The notes: generated by a model not told the origin, from the sequence alone. Numbered from the stretch's first letter, positions 55,510 through 64,000 are shown. The stretch: 64,000 nt of DNA from Pacificispira sp040217575 (GCA_040217575.1 JAVJPW010000006.1:124001-188000); one strand, 5' to 3'. Program-made: numbers and translations.

Positions 55510-55571
55510 CCTGACGGACTCATTATCCGTCAGGTGGGGTTCGGGGGACCTAGCAACAGAACCCCCCACCT
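55510..55571 (+). terminator. paired hairpins after the tmRNA gene
   Basis: Perfect 9-bp hairpin CCTGACGGA/TCCGTCAGG (55510-55518 with 55526-55534). It runs into a second stem where GGTGGGGTTC (55533-55542) pairs with GAACCC and CACC (55559-55570, two bases bulged). Either the 3' end of the tmRNA precursor or its terminator; the T run is short. The remaining bases to 55686 show no gene. Confidence 0.5.
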
Positions 55572-55686
55572 TTCCCATAAGATTATGAGTACCTTGTTAG
55601 ATTTCTGGACTGGTGCTAGTCACGTGCCAAGGTAGTGGGGACGCAGCCAATGTCGGGAGGGGCACCCGGACAAGCTGGATGCAACC

Positions 55687-57291
55687 GTGACGACACGAAA
55701 CAGGAAAAAGGCGATCGCACTGATCGATGGATGCAGTGCGATTGATCCGGATTTCATGCAGGTATCCGCCCGGGCGCTCAGCCTGGGGCTGGGGTGCCGC
55801 TGGGCAGGATTCGGTGCGCTTACTTCCGATGGACGCGCAATCGAAATACTCGCGGCCCACGATCGGGAAGGCCCGATCGAGCCGTTCACGTATGAACTGG
55901 CCAACAGTCCGTGCGAGCGTGTTTACCAGTCTCGCGTCAGCGAACCCTATCGGTCCTTTTCGCGCGGTGTCACCGAAGCATTCATGGGGCCGGCGTTCCT
56001 CAGGGAGATCGGGGCGGAGAGTTACCGGGGGGAGGTCATCTCTGACGCCAGCGGAGAACCGTTCGCGCATGCCTTCGCCATCGACCAGACTGAGTTCGAG
56101 GACACGGCGGAAGACCAGCTTTTTTTCCGGATGGTTACGCAGCGTGTCGGATTGATCCTGAATCAACGGCGAACGGAAGACACGATCGCAAGAAAGGAAC
56201 ACGGTTTCAGGGTTATCACCGACCATATCGCCGAGGGGATGTTCATCCTTGATCTGGCTGGCGCAATTCTGGACGTGAATGCCCGCGCCGCGGAAAAGCT
56301 GGGTTATGAGCGGCATGCATTAATCGGTCAGACCTTCGACATGGTTGAAATGTCCGTTCCGTTGGAAAAGTTCCGTGCAAACTTGCGCGATACGCCCATT
56401 GACCAGGTCATCTTCATGAAAGGGCGGCACCGCCATTGTGACGGAACCGCCTTTCCGGTCGATATGCGCGGCAAGTTGGTCACATTGGACGGTCGGCCCT
56501 GTGCGGTGTTAAGCGCACGCGACATGTCGGAAATTTACGAAACCGAACGCAAATTGGACGCCGCGCGCCAGGAAGCCGAAGCCGCAAGCCGGGCGAAATC
56601 TGATTTTATTGCCAATATGAGCCATGAACTGCGCACGCCGCTGAACGCGATCATCGGGTTTTCGGAAACCATGTCGGAAGAAATCTGGGGCCCGCTTGGG
56701 GACGAGCGGTACAAGCAATATTGCGGTGATATTCTGCGAAGCGGACGGCATCTTCTGGACGTGATTTCCGATATCCTGGACCTGTCCAAGATAGAGGCCG
56801 GGCAAGCCACCCTGGCCGAATCGCGGATCGGTGTCGCCGCGCTTCTGGAAGAGTCCATCAAATTGGTATCCAGCGGCATTTCAGGCTGGAATGTTGAGAT
56901 TCATCCCCCCAACGTTTCCGAGGCGCATTTCGTCTGGGCGGATGAGGTCAAGCTGAAACAGGTTCTGATAAATCTTTTGACGAACGCGGCGAAATTCTCA
57001 CCCGCCGGCACATCGGTGGAGATTCGCTGCGACTGTTCGCGTAAAGACGGGTTGTACATCTATGTGATCGATGCCGGGCCTGGGATTACCAAGGAAGATC
57101 TGGCCGACGTGTTCGAGGCATTTCGCCGTCTTAACCCGACTACGCGCTCCGAACATGAAGGAACCGGCCTTGGCCTGGCGATCTCACGTCAGTTGTGCGA
57201 ATTGCACGGTGGTTCGCTTACTCTGGAAAGCGAACCGGGCAAGGGAACGACGGCAATTGTGCGACTACCCGGGGAACGTGTCGTAAGCTAG
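55687..57291 (+). CDS. GAF-PAS sensor histidine kinase
   Basis: 534 residues, no membrane segments, so probably cytosolic. GAF-like sensor (about 1-155), PAS (about 165-285: ITDHIAEGMFILDLAGAIL, HCDGTAFPVDMRGKL), short coiled coil, HisKA with the phospho-histidine in FIANMSHELRTPLNAIIGFS, then HATPase_c with NLLTNAAKFSP (N box), DAGPGITKEDL (G1) and GTGLGLAISRQL (G2). GTG 55687 is the only workable start near the conserved part; its ribosome binding site is weak. No response regulator is adjacent, so it is an orphan kinase. Confidence 0.9.
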   Translation: MTTRNRKKAIALIDGCSAIDPDFMQVSARALSLGLGCRWAGFGALTSDGRAIEILAAHDREGPIEPFTYELANSPCERVYQSRVSEPYRSFSRGVTEAFMGPAFLREIGAESYRGEVISDASGEPFAHAFAIDQTEFEDTAEDQLFFRMVTQRVGLILNQRRTEDTIARKEHGFRVITDHIAEGMFILDLAGAILDVNARAAEKLGYERHALIGQTFDMVEMSVPLEKFRANLRDTPIDQVIFMKGRHRHCDGTAFPVDMRGKLVTLDGRPCAVLSARDMSEIYETERKLDAARQEAEAASRAKSDFIANMSHELRTPLNAIIGFSETMSEEIWGPLGDERYKQYCGDILRSGRHLLDVISDILDLSKIEAGQATLAESRIGVAALLEESIKLVSSGISGWNVEIHPPNVSEAHFVWADEVKLKQVLINLLTNAAKFSPAGTSVEIRCDCSRKDGLYIYVIDAGPGITKEDLADVFEAFRRLNPTTRSEHEGTGLGLAISRQLCELHGGSLTLESEPGKGTTAIVRLPGERVVS

Positions 57292-57328
57292 AACCGGTTC
57301 TCCGGCGGTGCTGGTCGTCCAGGGCCGC

Positions 57329-58567
57329 TCATGCAGGGGCCGTCGTCCCTCCGACGCCGGGGCGTCGGCTCATCAACAGCCAGACCGCGACGCCCAGATT
57401 GACCAGGTTCCACAGGATGCCGTGCAGGAACGCCATGGCATAGCTGCCAGTCGCATCATAGATTTCGCCGGAAATCCACCCGCCGACCGCCATGCCCAGG
57501 ATGGTCGCCGTCATGACAAGCGCGACCAGGGTGCCCGCTTCCCGCGCCGGGAAATATTCCCGGATGATCAGGGTATAGCTGGGGACGATCCCGCCCTGGG
57601 ACAGACCGAACAGGGCGGATACCAGATAAAGCGACGTCAGCCCGTCGAACGGCAGATAGAATATCAGCGCCAGACACTGAAGCGACGACCCCAGGATCAG
57701 GGTGCCGACGCCACCGATCCGGTCCGCGATGGCCCCGGATGCAAGGCGGCTGACGACACCCAGTATCAGCATCAGGGACAGCATTTCCGCCCCGACAGCC
57801 GGGCCGTAATCCAGGTCGACGCAATAGGCGATGATGTGGACCTGCGGCATCGACATGGCGATGCAGCAACCCAGCCCCGCCAGCATCATCAGCGCCAGCA
57901 GGACCGGTTTGGGCGCTGGAAGGCCGGTTCGGGATGCGCGGGCTGCGACCGGTGCGTCACCCTGGTCGATGACTGCACGACGGCGCAGAAGCCAGCTGAG
58001 CGGGATCAGCGTCGCCGCGCAGAATATGGCGGTGAACAGGTGCGCATCGCGCCAGCCATGCTCCACAATGATCGTCTGCAGCACCGGTGGCCAGATCGAC
58101 CCGGCCATGTAGCTTCCGCTGGCGACCACGGCGACGGCGATTCCCCGGCGGCGCACGAACCAGTGGCTGATATCCGCAATCATCGGGGTGAAAGTCGCCG
58201 AACTGCCCAGGAAGCCGATCAGCACGGCCTGACAGAAGACGAACTGCCAGAAGGATGTCGCAAAGGACGAAAGCGCGTATCCGATGCCAAGGGCGATTGC
58301 CGAAATGAATACCGGGACGGAGGCACCGAAGCGGTCGAACAGGCGGCCCATCAGGATGCCGCCCATGGCAAAGCCCACCATCGTCGCGGTATAGGGGAAG
58401 GATGCGCCGCCCCGGTCTATCCCGAACTCCACCTCGATCGACGGCAGGACGACGACGGACGACCAAAGGCCGACGCCGCCGATCGTCGCGGCGACAAGAC
58501 ACAGCGCCAGACGCAGCCACGCGGTCGGGCTGTCCGCTACGGGGTCGGTTTCGCTGGTCGATGACAT
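57329..58567 (-). CDS. MFS transporter (monocarboxylate/oxalate-formate-like)
   Basis: 412 residues, about 12 membrane segments. Loop 2-3 motif MGRLFDRFGASV, helix regions GSYMAGSIWPPVLQTIIVEHGWR and ASGAIADRIGG in the second half fit the MCT/OFA group. Substrate unknown. A perfect 8-bp hairpin lies right upstream of its start. metZ is upstream on the same strand. Confidence 0.85.
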   Translation of the reverse strand: MSSTSETDPVADSPTAWLRLALCLVAATIGGVGLWSSVVVLPSIEVEFGIDRGGASFPYTATMVGFAMGGILMGRLFDRFGASVPVFISAIALGIGYALSSFATSFWQFVFCQAVLIGFLGSSATFTPMIADISHWFVRRRGIAVAVVASGSYMAGSIWPPVLQTIIVEHGWRDAHLFTAIFCAATLIPLSWLLRRRAVIDQGDAPVAARASRTGLPAPKPVLLALMMLAGLGCCIAMSMPQVHIIAYCVDLDYGPAVGAEMLSLMLILGVVSRLASGAIADRIGGVGTLILGSSLQCLALIFYLPFDGLTSLYLVSALFGLSQGGIVPSYTLIIREYFPAREAGTLVALVMTATILGMAVGGWISGEIYDATGSYAMAFLHGILWNLVNLGVAVWLLMSRRPGVGGTTAPA

Positions 58568-58578
58568 GAGTCGGAACT

Positions 58579-58602
58579 CGGATGACGATGTGTTGTCATC
58601 CG
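58579..58602. promoter_or_regulatory. inverted repeat just upstream of the MFS gene
   Basis: CGGATGAC (58579-58586) and GTCATCCG (58595-58602), a perfect 8-bp inverted repeat with an 8-base spacer, 12 bases before the MFS start on the minus strand. It may be an operator, an RNA hairpin affecting translation, or the end of the metZ transcript. Confidence 0.4.
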
Positions 58603-58686
58603 CCCTAACTCAATCGGAACGGGCGGGCAAACCGGAAATTGTCCCGGTGACAATGCTGCAACGGGTGATGCGTGACGCGAACGGCG

Positions 58687-59883
58687 TCAGCCCAGCGCGG
58701 CGTCCAGATCTTCGATCAGGTCGTCGACATCCTCCAGCCCGACGGACAGTCGGATGGTCCCGTCGGAAATGCCCAGATGTGCGCGTTCTTCGGGCTTCAA
58801 GCGCTGGTGGGTCGTCGTCGCCGGGTGCGTGACCAGGCTTTTCGCATCGCCCAGATTGTTGGAGATGTCCCACAGGCCAAAGGAATTCATGACGTCGAAC
58901 GCCCGCGTCTTCCCGCCGTCCAGGCTGAACGTGACCAGGGTGCCGAAACCGCTCATCTGGCGCTGTGCCAGCTTGTGGTCCGGATGGCTTTCAAGCCCCG
59001 GATAGCGAACAGACCGGACGCCGTCGCGCGCTTCCAGCCAACGGGCGATGCGGTCCGCATTCTCGCACATGCGTTCGACCCGCAGCGGCAGGGTTTCCAG
59101 ACCCTTCAGCATGACCCAGGCGTTGAACGGGCTCATCGACGGGCCGGTATGGCGATAGAACGGTTCGAACTGTTCCTTGATGTATTTGCGCGACCCGAGG
59201 ACGGCGCCGCCCATCGTGCGGCCCTGACCATCGATATGTTTGGTCGCGGAATAGGCGACGACATCCGCACCGAAATCCAGCGGACGCTGCAGCATGGGCG
59301 TCGCAAATACATTGTCGACGACAACCTTTGCGCCGGCCCCATGCGCCAGGGCGGATACGACTTCCAAATCCACCAGATCCAGCATCGGATTCGACGGTGT
59401 TTCCAGGAAAACCGCGTCGGCACCGTTCTTCAGCGCGGCCGCCCACTGGTCCAGGTCCCCGCCGTCCACGAACGTCGTTGTCACGCCGAAACGCGGCAGG
59501 ATTTCGGAACAGACGATATAGCAGGACCCGAACAGCGCCTTGCTGGCGACCAGCCTTTTGCCCTGACCCAGGAAACAGGCAAGCGCCGAGAATATCGCCG
59601 ACATGCCACTGGACGTCGCGCGGCAGTCTTCGGCGCCTTCCAGTTTCGCCAGCCGTTCTTCGAACATGCCGACGGTCGGATTCCCATAGCGGGAATACAT
59701 GAAATTGTCCGTTTCCCCCTTGAAGGAGGCTTCGGCCTGTTCCGCATTGTCGTAGATATAGCCCGACGTCAGGAAGAGCCCTTCGCTCGTTTCCCGGAAC
59801 TCAGACCGGTCCAGTCCGCCGCGCACCAGTTCCGTCTGGCGCCGATATCGCCCTTTAACCCGCCCCGACATGCCACCATCCAT
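58687..59883 (-). CDS. metZ: O-succinylhomoserine sulfhydrylase MetZ
   Basis: PLP enzyme of direct sulfhydrylation in methionine synthesis (O-succinylhomoserine plus sulfide to homocysteine). About 398 residues. PLP lysine in AYSATKHIDGQGRTMGG; YSRYGNPTV and ETPSNPMLDL are Cys/Met-enzyme motifs. ATG 59883 (MDGG) or 59871 (MSGR) may be the start; 59883 has GGGAG and GGAAAG upstream. It follows the rhodanese gene by 29 bases. Confidence 0.92.
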   Translation of the reverse strand: MDGGMSGRVKGRYRRQTELVRGGLDRSEFRETSEGLFLTSGYIYDNAEQAEASFKGETDNFMYSRYGNPTVGMFEERLAKLEGAEDCRATSSGMSAIFSALACFLGQGKRLVASKALFGSCYIVCSEILPRFGVTTTFVDGGDLDQWAAALKNGADAVFLETPSNPMLDLVDLEVVSALAHGAGAKVVVDNVFATPMLQRPLDFGADVVAYSATKHIDGQGRTMGGAVLGSRKYIKEQFEPFYRHTGPSMSPFNAWVMLKGLETLPLRVERMCENADRIARWLEARDGVRSVRYPGLESHPDHKLAQRQMSGFGTLVTFSLDGGKTRAFDVMNSFGLWDISNNLGDAKSLVTHPATTTHQRLKPEERAHLGISDGTIRLSVGLEDVDDLIEDLDAALG

Positions 59884-59912
59884 CTTTCCGGACTCCCAAG
59901 AAAAAGAACCGA

Positions 59913-60335
59913 TCAGCCCTGGGCCCAGGGCAGGCCCGCGACCTTCCAACCACCGACGCGGCCGCGATGGCCGTCCGTGTCCTTATCCCCCTCGAACCCT
60001 TCGAGGATGTTATAGCAATTCGTATAACCGGCCTGTGTCAGTGCCGTGGCAGCGCCCTGGCTGCGCTGGCCGGACCGGCAAAGGAACAGCAGGGACGCGT
60101 CCTTGTCGTCGCCGACCGCATCGACGACCTGTTGGACGAAGTCCGGATTTGCAGCACCACCCGGGAACCGAATCCATTCGACCAGCACCGTCTGTTTTCC
60201 GATCGAATCCAGGATGGGAACACCGACGAACTGCCATTCCGCCGCCGTGCGCACATCGATCAGCGCCGCGCCGGGTTCATCCTTGAGAATGTCCCAGGCC
60301 CCTTGAATCGGAATGTCGTCCTTGTAGCCCGCCAT
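59913..60335 (-). CDS. rhodanese-like sulfurtransferase linked to metZ
   Basis: 140 residues, single rhodanese domain. Active-site loop CRSGQRS with the catalytic cysteine; N-terminal GAALIDVRTAAEWQFVGVP. Rhodaneses carry sulfur as a persulfide; pairing with metZ is widespread in alphaproteobacteria and suggests it helps sulfur supply for homocysteine (inference). ATG 60335 is the family start. Confidence 0.92.
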   Translation of the reverse strand: MAGYKDDIPIQGAWDILKDEPGAALIDVRTAAEWQFVGVPILDSIGKQTVLVEWIRFPGGAANPDFVQQVVDAVGDDKDASLLFLCRSGQRSQGAATALTQAGYTNCYNILEGFEGDKDTDGHRGRVGGWKVAGLPWAQG

Positions 60336-60443
60336 GGCTTTTCCCCGCAAAACAGACCAGTGTCATCCGCTATTCAGCAGAAGAGCAGGGTGTATGGCAA
60401 GTTTTTACACAAAAGAAAAGGGAAATTATTGCCAAGCCCTGTA

Positions 60444-61064
60444 TTACATGGCATCCGAGGTCGTGAGTTCGACACCGCAGGCCCGCATTTCGTCGCGCGC
60501 CGCGGCAAGAGAACCGTCCAGGTCGATCGCCCTGCACGCATCTTCCAGGACCGTAACCCGGTACCCCAGTTTCGCGGCATCGACCGCAGAGAACCGAACA
60601 CAAAAATCCGTTGCAAGGCCCGCCATGACCAGCTTGTCTACGCCGCGCGTCCGCAGGTATCCGTCCAGACCCGTTGGCGTCCGGTGGTCGTTTTCGAAGA
60701 AGGCGGAATAGGAATCGATATGCCGTCGGTAGCCTTTGCGTACGATCAGATTCGCGCTGTCGGTGGCCAGGTCGGCATGGAACGCGGCGCCGTCAGTGCC
60801 GATGACGCAATGGTCGGGCCACAGGACCTGGGGGCCGTAGGGGGCTTCTGTCACGCCGAACGGTTCGCCGCCTTCGTTGCTGGATGCAAAGGAAAAGTGG
60901 CCCGCCGGATGCCAGTCCTGGGTCAGGACCCGAACTGGAAAATCGGGCATCAGCCGGTTGATAAGCGGCACGACCCGGTCGCCTTCGGCTACGGCAAGGG
61001 CGCCGCCGGGGCAGAAATCGTTCTGGACGTCGATGGCGATGAAGGCCGTGGTCTCGTCGGTCAT
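60444..61064 (-). CDS. pncA: nicotinamidase PncA
   Basis: Deamidates nicotinamide to nicotinate in NAD salvage. 206 residues. Catalytic Asp in IDVQNDFCPGGAL, metal-site residues in TQDWHPAGHFSF, and the nucleophile in ATDFCVRFSAVDA. ATG 61064 with AAAGGAAT upstream. Divergent from the membrane-protein gene. Confidence 0.94.
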   Translation of the reverse strand: MTDETTAFIAIDVQNDFCPGGALAVAEGDRVVPLINRLMPDFPVRVLTQDWHPAGHFSFASSNEGGEPFGVTEAPYGPQVLWPDHCVIGTDGAAFHADLATDSANLIVRKGYRRHIDSYSAFFENDHRTPTGLDGYLRTRGVDKLVMAGLATDFCVRFSAVDAAKLGYRVTVLEDACRAIDLDGSLAAARDEMRACGVELTTSDAM

Positions 61065-61127
61065 GGCGGTATTCCTTTCCGCCAAAGGTTTTCCAGAATC
61101 GCGGGCCTGATTGCAACTGCGTTCGCC

Positions 61128-62528
61128 ATGTTGGTCTTCCTGCCGGGACACGCATTGGCACACACATCCGAACGCGGGTTCGTCATGTTGCTGCCGACGG
61201 AGCTTTATATCCTGGGCGGCGGTCTGTCCGTCGCGGGAACGATCCTGGCGCTGTCGCTTCTGTCGCCGGAAAGGATTGCCGCGTTTTTCGGGCGCGATGC
61301 CGTCATCGCCAATATCCCCAGGACGGGCGTCGGGGGTGTGGTCGCCGCTCTATCCTTCATCGTCTTCGCGTTTCTGGTCCTGTGCGGCTTCTTCGGGTCG
61401 CCCGACCCGCTGCGAAATCCATTGCCCAATGCAATCTGGATCGTCGGCTGGATTGTCATCACCATTGCGCACACGCTGTTCGGAAACCTTTGGGCGGCGC
61501 TGAACCCATGGCGGTTTCCGCTGTACCTTGCCCGAAAGCGGGGAATTGGCCCGGCGGACGGCCCGGTGGCCTTCCCCGACCGGCTAAAGTACCTGCCTGC
61601 AATCGTGCTGTTCTTTGCGATCGCCTGGTTCGAACTGGTTGACCCGGCACCGGCCGATCCGACGCGTCTGGCGCTGGCGGTAACGTTTTATTGGGCGGTG
61701 AATTTCCTGGGCGGGCTTCGGTATGGCGATGACTGGTTCCGGTATGCCGAACCGATCAGCATCTATTACCGCTACCTGTCGCTGCTTGCGCCGATCAGCC
61801 GGGACGAAAACGGCTGGGTCAGCCTGCATTGGCCTGGACGCCGCATCGTTTCACACGACCCCGTTCCGCCGCTGGCTGCGGCGTTCCTGATCCTGACGCT
61901 GGCGACGGTATCCTTTGACGGGCTGAAACCGACCTTCGCGTGGCTGTCCGCAATCGGGGTCAATCCGCTGGAATTTCCGGGCCGAACGGCGGTGATGACG
62001 CCCAACACACTGGGGCTGCTGGGAAGCTGGCTGGTGCTGGGCGGTCTTTTCTGCGTCACCATCCTGGTCGGATTTCACCGCGCCGGGAAAGGGGACTGGG
62101 GCCGGGACCATTGGGCCGTCAGCGATTGGCAGCAAGGGGTGCGCCTTCTGGTTCTTTCGCTGTTGCCGATCTCTCTCGCCTATCATGCGACGCACTATTT
62201 GACGGTCCTTCTGGTGGATATCCAATGGACAGCGGTGTCGCTGGGCGACCCGCTGGGCTGGGGGGCGAACATCGGGGGCTTGTCGGACCTTCATGTCACC
62301 GCATCTTTCCTGAATACCCATCATGGTGTGGCGGCGATTTGGGCGGCGCAGGTCGCGATCATCGTCCTGGGGCATATGCTGGCGACGGCCATCGCGCATG
62401 CCCAGGCACACCGGATTTTTGCGGATGACGGGCGGGCTGCGACCATTGCGCTGATGCCCATCGGATTGTTTATGGTGTTTTATACGATGCTGGGGCTTTG
62501 GCTTTTATCTTCCCCGACTGCGGGGTAG
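61128..62528 (+). CDS. polytopic membrane protein of unknown function with intramembrane histidines
   Basis: 466 residues from ATG 61128, with about ten hydrophobic segments. The N-terminus looks like the end of a signal peptide (FLPGHALA before HTSERG). In frame upstream, FRQRFSRIAGLIATAFA would complete a normal signal peptide, but no ATG/GTG/TTG is there, so the true start is uncertain. Marked features: FGNLWAALNPW (118-128), YAEPISIYYRYLSLLAP (206-222), and histidine-bearing segments YHATHY (352-357), NTHHG (396-400) and GHML with AHAQAH (415-428). I do not recognise the family. Next come ABC uptake genes. Confidence 0.75.
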   Translation: MLVFLPGHALAHTSERGFVMLLPTELYILGGGLSVAGTILALSLLSPERIAAFFGRDAVIANIPRTGVGGVVAALSFIVFAFLVLCGFFGSPDPLRNPLPNAIWIVGWIVITIAHTLFGNLWAALNPWRFPLYLARKRGIGPADGPVAFPDRLKYLPAIVLFFAIAWFELVDPAPADPTRLALAVTFYWAVNFLGGLRYGDDWFRYAEPISIYYRYLSLLAPISRDENGWVSLHWPGRRIVSHDPVPPLAAAFLILTLATVSFDGLKPTFAWLSAIGVNPLEFPGRTAVMTPNTLGLLGSWLVLGGLFCVTILVGFHRAGKGDWGRDHWAVSDWQQGVRLLVLSLLPISLAYHATHYLTVLLVDIQWTAVSLGDPLGWGANIGGLSDLHVTASFLNTHHGVAAIWAAQVAIIVLGHMLATAIAHAQAHRIFADDGRAATIALMPIGLFMVFYTMLGLWLLSSPTAG

Positions 62529-62591
62529 GACAGCAGCGTTTGGCGAGGTCGCCCGACCGGGGCGATGAACTGGGGAACGAAGGAAGACGAG

Positions 62592-63887
62592 ATGACCAAA
62601 ACGGCGAATATCCTTAAGCCGACACGCCGTCAGACACTGAAGACACTGGGCGCGGGGGGGCTTGCGGCCGCCGCGCTGCCGCTCGCCGGACGCTTCAACC
62701 AGGCGCATAGTTCGGAACCGATCCGCATCGGGTTCCAGGCGCACCGGACCGGCATCGGTGCGGCCTACGGGCGCTGGTACGAACGAACGACCATGGCCGC
62801 CGCGCAATGGATCAACGACAATGGCGGCATCAATGGCCGACCCGTCGAAATCGTCACCGAAGATGACGGCACCGACCCGCGCCGCGGGGCGGAAGTTGTC
62901 GAGAAATTCGCCATTCAGCATGAAACGGATGTCGCCTATGGCACGCTGTTCAGTCATGTCGTGATCGGGTCCGCCCCGCGTGCGGGGGAATTGAAGATTC
63001 CCTATTTCGTCGTCAGCGAAGGGCATCATGTCGCAAGCGGCATGCTGAACCGGTATGTCATTCAGCCCGGCATCACCGACGTGAAAAGCCAGGTCATTTC
63101 CATGGCGCCGTGGGTGTCCGAAAATCTTGGTAAGAAGGTCACGATGATCTTCCCCGACTTTGCGTTCGGTCATGACCATCGCGACAATTTCACCGAAGCA
63201 ATGGCCGCACAGGGCGGGGAAGTGATCGAACAGATCGCAATCCCGCCGACGGAAACCAGCTTCTTCCGTTATTTCCCGCGCATCCCGTCGGAGACGGAGG
63301 TCCTGTATCATGTCATGGTCGGGCCGGGCGTTCTGACTTTCGTCAAGGAAATGGGCGAGTTCTACGGCAGTGACCGGCCGGAGGTTTTCGGTTTCATCGA
63401 CAGCCTGGAAGCCGTCGACCTTGCAAATCCGGGGTTGGAGGCGCTGGAAGGCACCTATTTCTGGGAAGCAATGCCGCGGTACGCACAGAATGACGGATTG
63501 ACGCCGTTCGACGCCTTCTATCGCGAAAAGGTCGGCGTCGACCCGAACGGCGCGAGCCTGAGCGATCCGGAGGATATTTCCACCTATTCCCATATGTTCG
63601 GCTGCTGGGAGACCCTGAGCATTATCAAGCAGGGCATGGAAGCCGCCGACTATCAGGGCAAGGATGATCGGGCGGCACTGATCGAAGCGGTCGAAAGTTT
63701 CACCGAATTCCCGGAAAGCGAGGCGCATCCACAAGGGCCCAAGACGTTCGACGGCCGCACGCACCAGGCGTTCGGCATCCAGAACATCAGCAAGGTCACG
63801 GATGGGCGTCTGTCGGTCGTCCATCGCACGGCGATCGAAGACGGGTTCTACGAACCGGAGACGGATTATACCCAGATGTCCTTCTAG
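62592..63887 (+). CDS. ABC transporter substrate-binding protein (urea/branched-chain amino-acid type)
   Basis: 431 residues. Export signal with a twin-arginine-like RRQTLKTLGAGGLAAAALP near residues 12-30; a strict SRRxFLK motif is not met. Mature part begins at SEPIRIGFQAHRTG and follows the type I periplasmic fold (AAQWINDNGGINGRPVEIVT, ARKIPYF-type KIPYFVVSEGHH, FPDFAFGHDHRDNF). Homologs bind amino acids, amides or urea; ligand uncertain. GAAGGAAG precedes the ATG. Follows the unknown membrane protein by 63 bases. Confidence 0.88.
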   Translation: MTKTANILKPTRRQTLKTLGAGGLAAAALPLAGRFNQAHSSEPIRIGFQAHRTGIGAAYGRWYERTTMAAAQWINDNGGINGRPVEIVTEDDGTDPRRGAEVVEKFAIQHETDVAYGTLFSHVVIGSAPRAGELKIPYFVVSEGHHVASGMLNRYVIQPGITDVKSQVISMAPWVSENLGKKVTMIFPDFAFGHDHRDNFTEAMAAQGGEVIEQIAIPPTETSFFRYFPRIPSETEVLYHVMVGPGVLTFVKEMGEFYGSDRPEVFGFIDSLEAVDLANPGLEALEGTYFWEAMPRYAQNDGLTPFDAFYREKVGVDPNGASLSDPEDISTYSHMFGCWETLSIIKQGMEAADYQGKDDRAALIEAVESFTEFPESEAHPQGPKTFDGRTHQAFGIQNISKVTDGRLSVVHRTAIEDGFYEPETDYTQMSF

Positions 63888-63933
63888 GGTCCGGCTGCTC
63901 GCGCTGTCGGGTGCGACGGGGTAGGCTCGCGCC

Positions 63934-64000
63934 ATGGACTTCGGACCGATTCTCTTTCTGGCGACACTGGAAGGGGCGCTTCAGGCATCAATCCTGGCGC
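63934..64000 (+). CDS. start of a membrane protein, probably the ABC permease (truncated by window end)
   Basis: Only 22 codons are visible (MDFGPILFLATLEGALQASI). They read as the beginning of a hydrophobic helix, 46 bases after the substrate-binding gene. The position suggests a LivH-type branched-chain/urea permease; the sequence alone is too short to prove it. Confidence 0.5.
   Translation, partial: MDFGPILFLATLEGALQASILA

Noticed and set aside
59967..61127. Very long upstream extension (about 387 residues) of the membrane-protein frame
   Set aside because: It runs antisense through the rhodanese and pncA genes; only the part after about 61080 has signal-peptide and membrane character.

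Overview
The window is 64 kb of high-GC, gene-dense chromosome from an alphaproteobacterium, most likely a Rhodospirillales-like lineage (inference). The evidence is a circularly permuted two-piece tmRNA gene whose tag ends in AVAA, AddAB instead of RecBCD, a RodZ-like gene before ispG, DUF4167 and DUF1178 proteins, a GAF-type nitrogen-PTS enzyme I after lysC, and a speF-type ornithine decarboxylase with a long structured leader. I see no insertion sequence, prophage, CRISPR array, rRNA gene or tRNA gene. Almost all of the content is core metabolism and information processing.

Layout. 1-8.6 kb (+): an XRE regulator, metK, trmB, then the translation/transcription operon rimP-nusA-ylxR-infB-rbfA, which has its own promoter and an early terminator-like hairpin in its leader. 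It ends at a strong terminator shared with the opposing trxA. 8.7-15.7 kb (-): addB-addA-trxA, for double-strand break repair and redox. 16-18.1 kb (+): ornithine/lysine decarboxylase and a glycine-zipper surface protein. 18.2-23.4 kb: the histidine genes hisB and hisHAFE, interrupted by an iron pair (bfd +, bfr -), then a LysE exporter and a HIT protein. 23.5-24.3 kb (-): ubiG. 24.4-36.4 kb (+): lysC, ptsP, rodZ-like, ispG, hisS, a divergent hemA (glutamyl-tRNA reductase), prfA, prmC and DUF4167. 36.4-37.5 kb: a methyltransferase (-) and DUF1178 (+).

37.6-42.8 kb (+): a PadR regulator followed by a two-gene RND efflux pump. 42.8-46 kb: a carboxymuconolactone decarboxylase-like protein, a PrmA-like methyltransferase, a small unknown protein, a LysR regulator and a PAS protein. 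46.3-49.4 kb (+): dnaK-dnaJ. 49.4-52.6 kb: a DJ-1/PfpI protein (-), a UDP-glucuronate epimerase-like gene (+) and an SCP2-type thiolase (+). 52.7-55.1 kb (-): bactofilin, then the folate/thymidylate operon thyA-tfoX-folA. 55.2-55.5 kb: ssrA (two-piece tmRNA). 55.7-57.3 kb (+): a GAF-PAS histidine kinase. 57.3-61.1 kb (-): an MFS transporter, metZ with its rhodanese partner, and pncA. 61.1-64 kb (+): a histidine-rich polytopic membrane protein of unknown function, a substrate-binding protein and the start of a membrane protein, apparently the beginning of an ABC uptake cluster that runs off the window.

No clear new multi-gene system is visible. The best leads are regulatory RNA-like leaders (rimP, DUF4167, ornithine decarboxylase, metK), the divergent C5-pathway hemA in an alphaproteobacterium, the iron-storage pair lodged inside the his cluster, the RND pump with an extra pair of membrane helices, and the unknown His-rich membrane protein beside the ABC genes.
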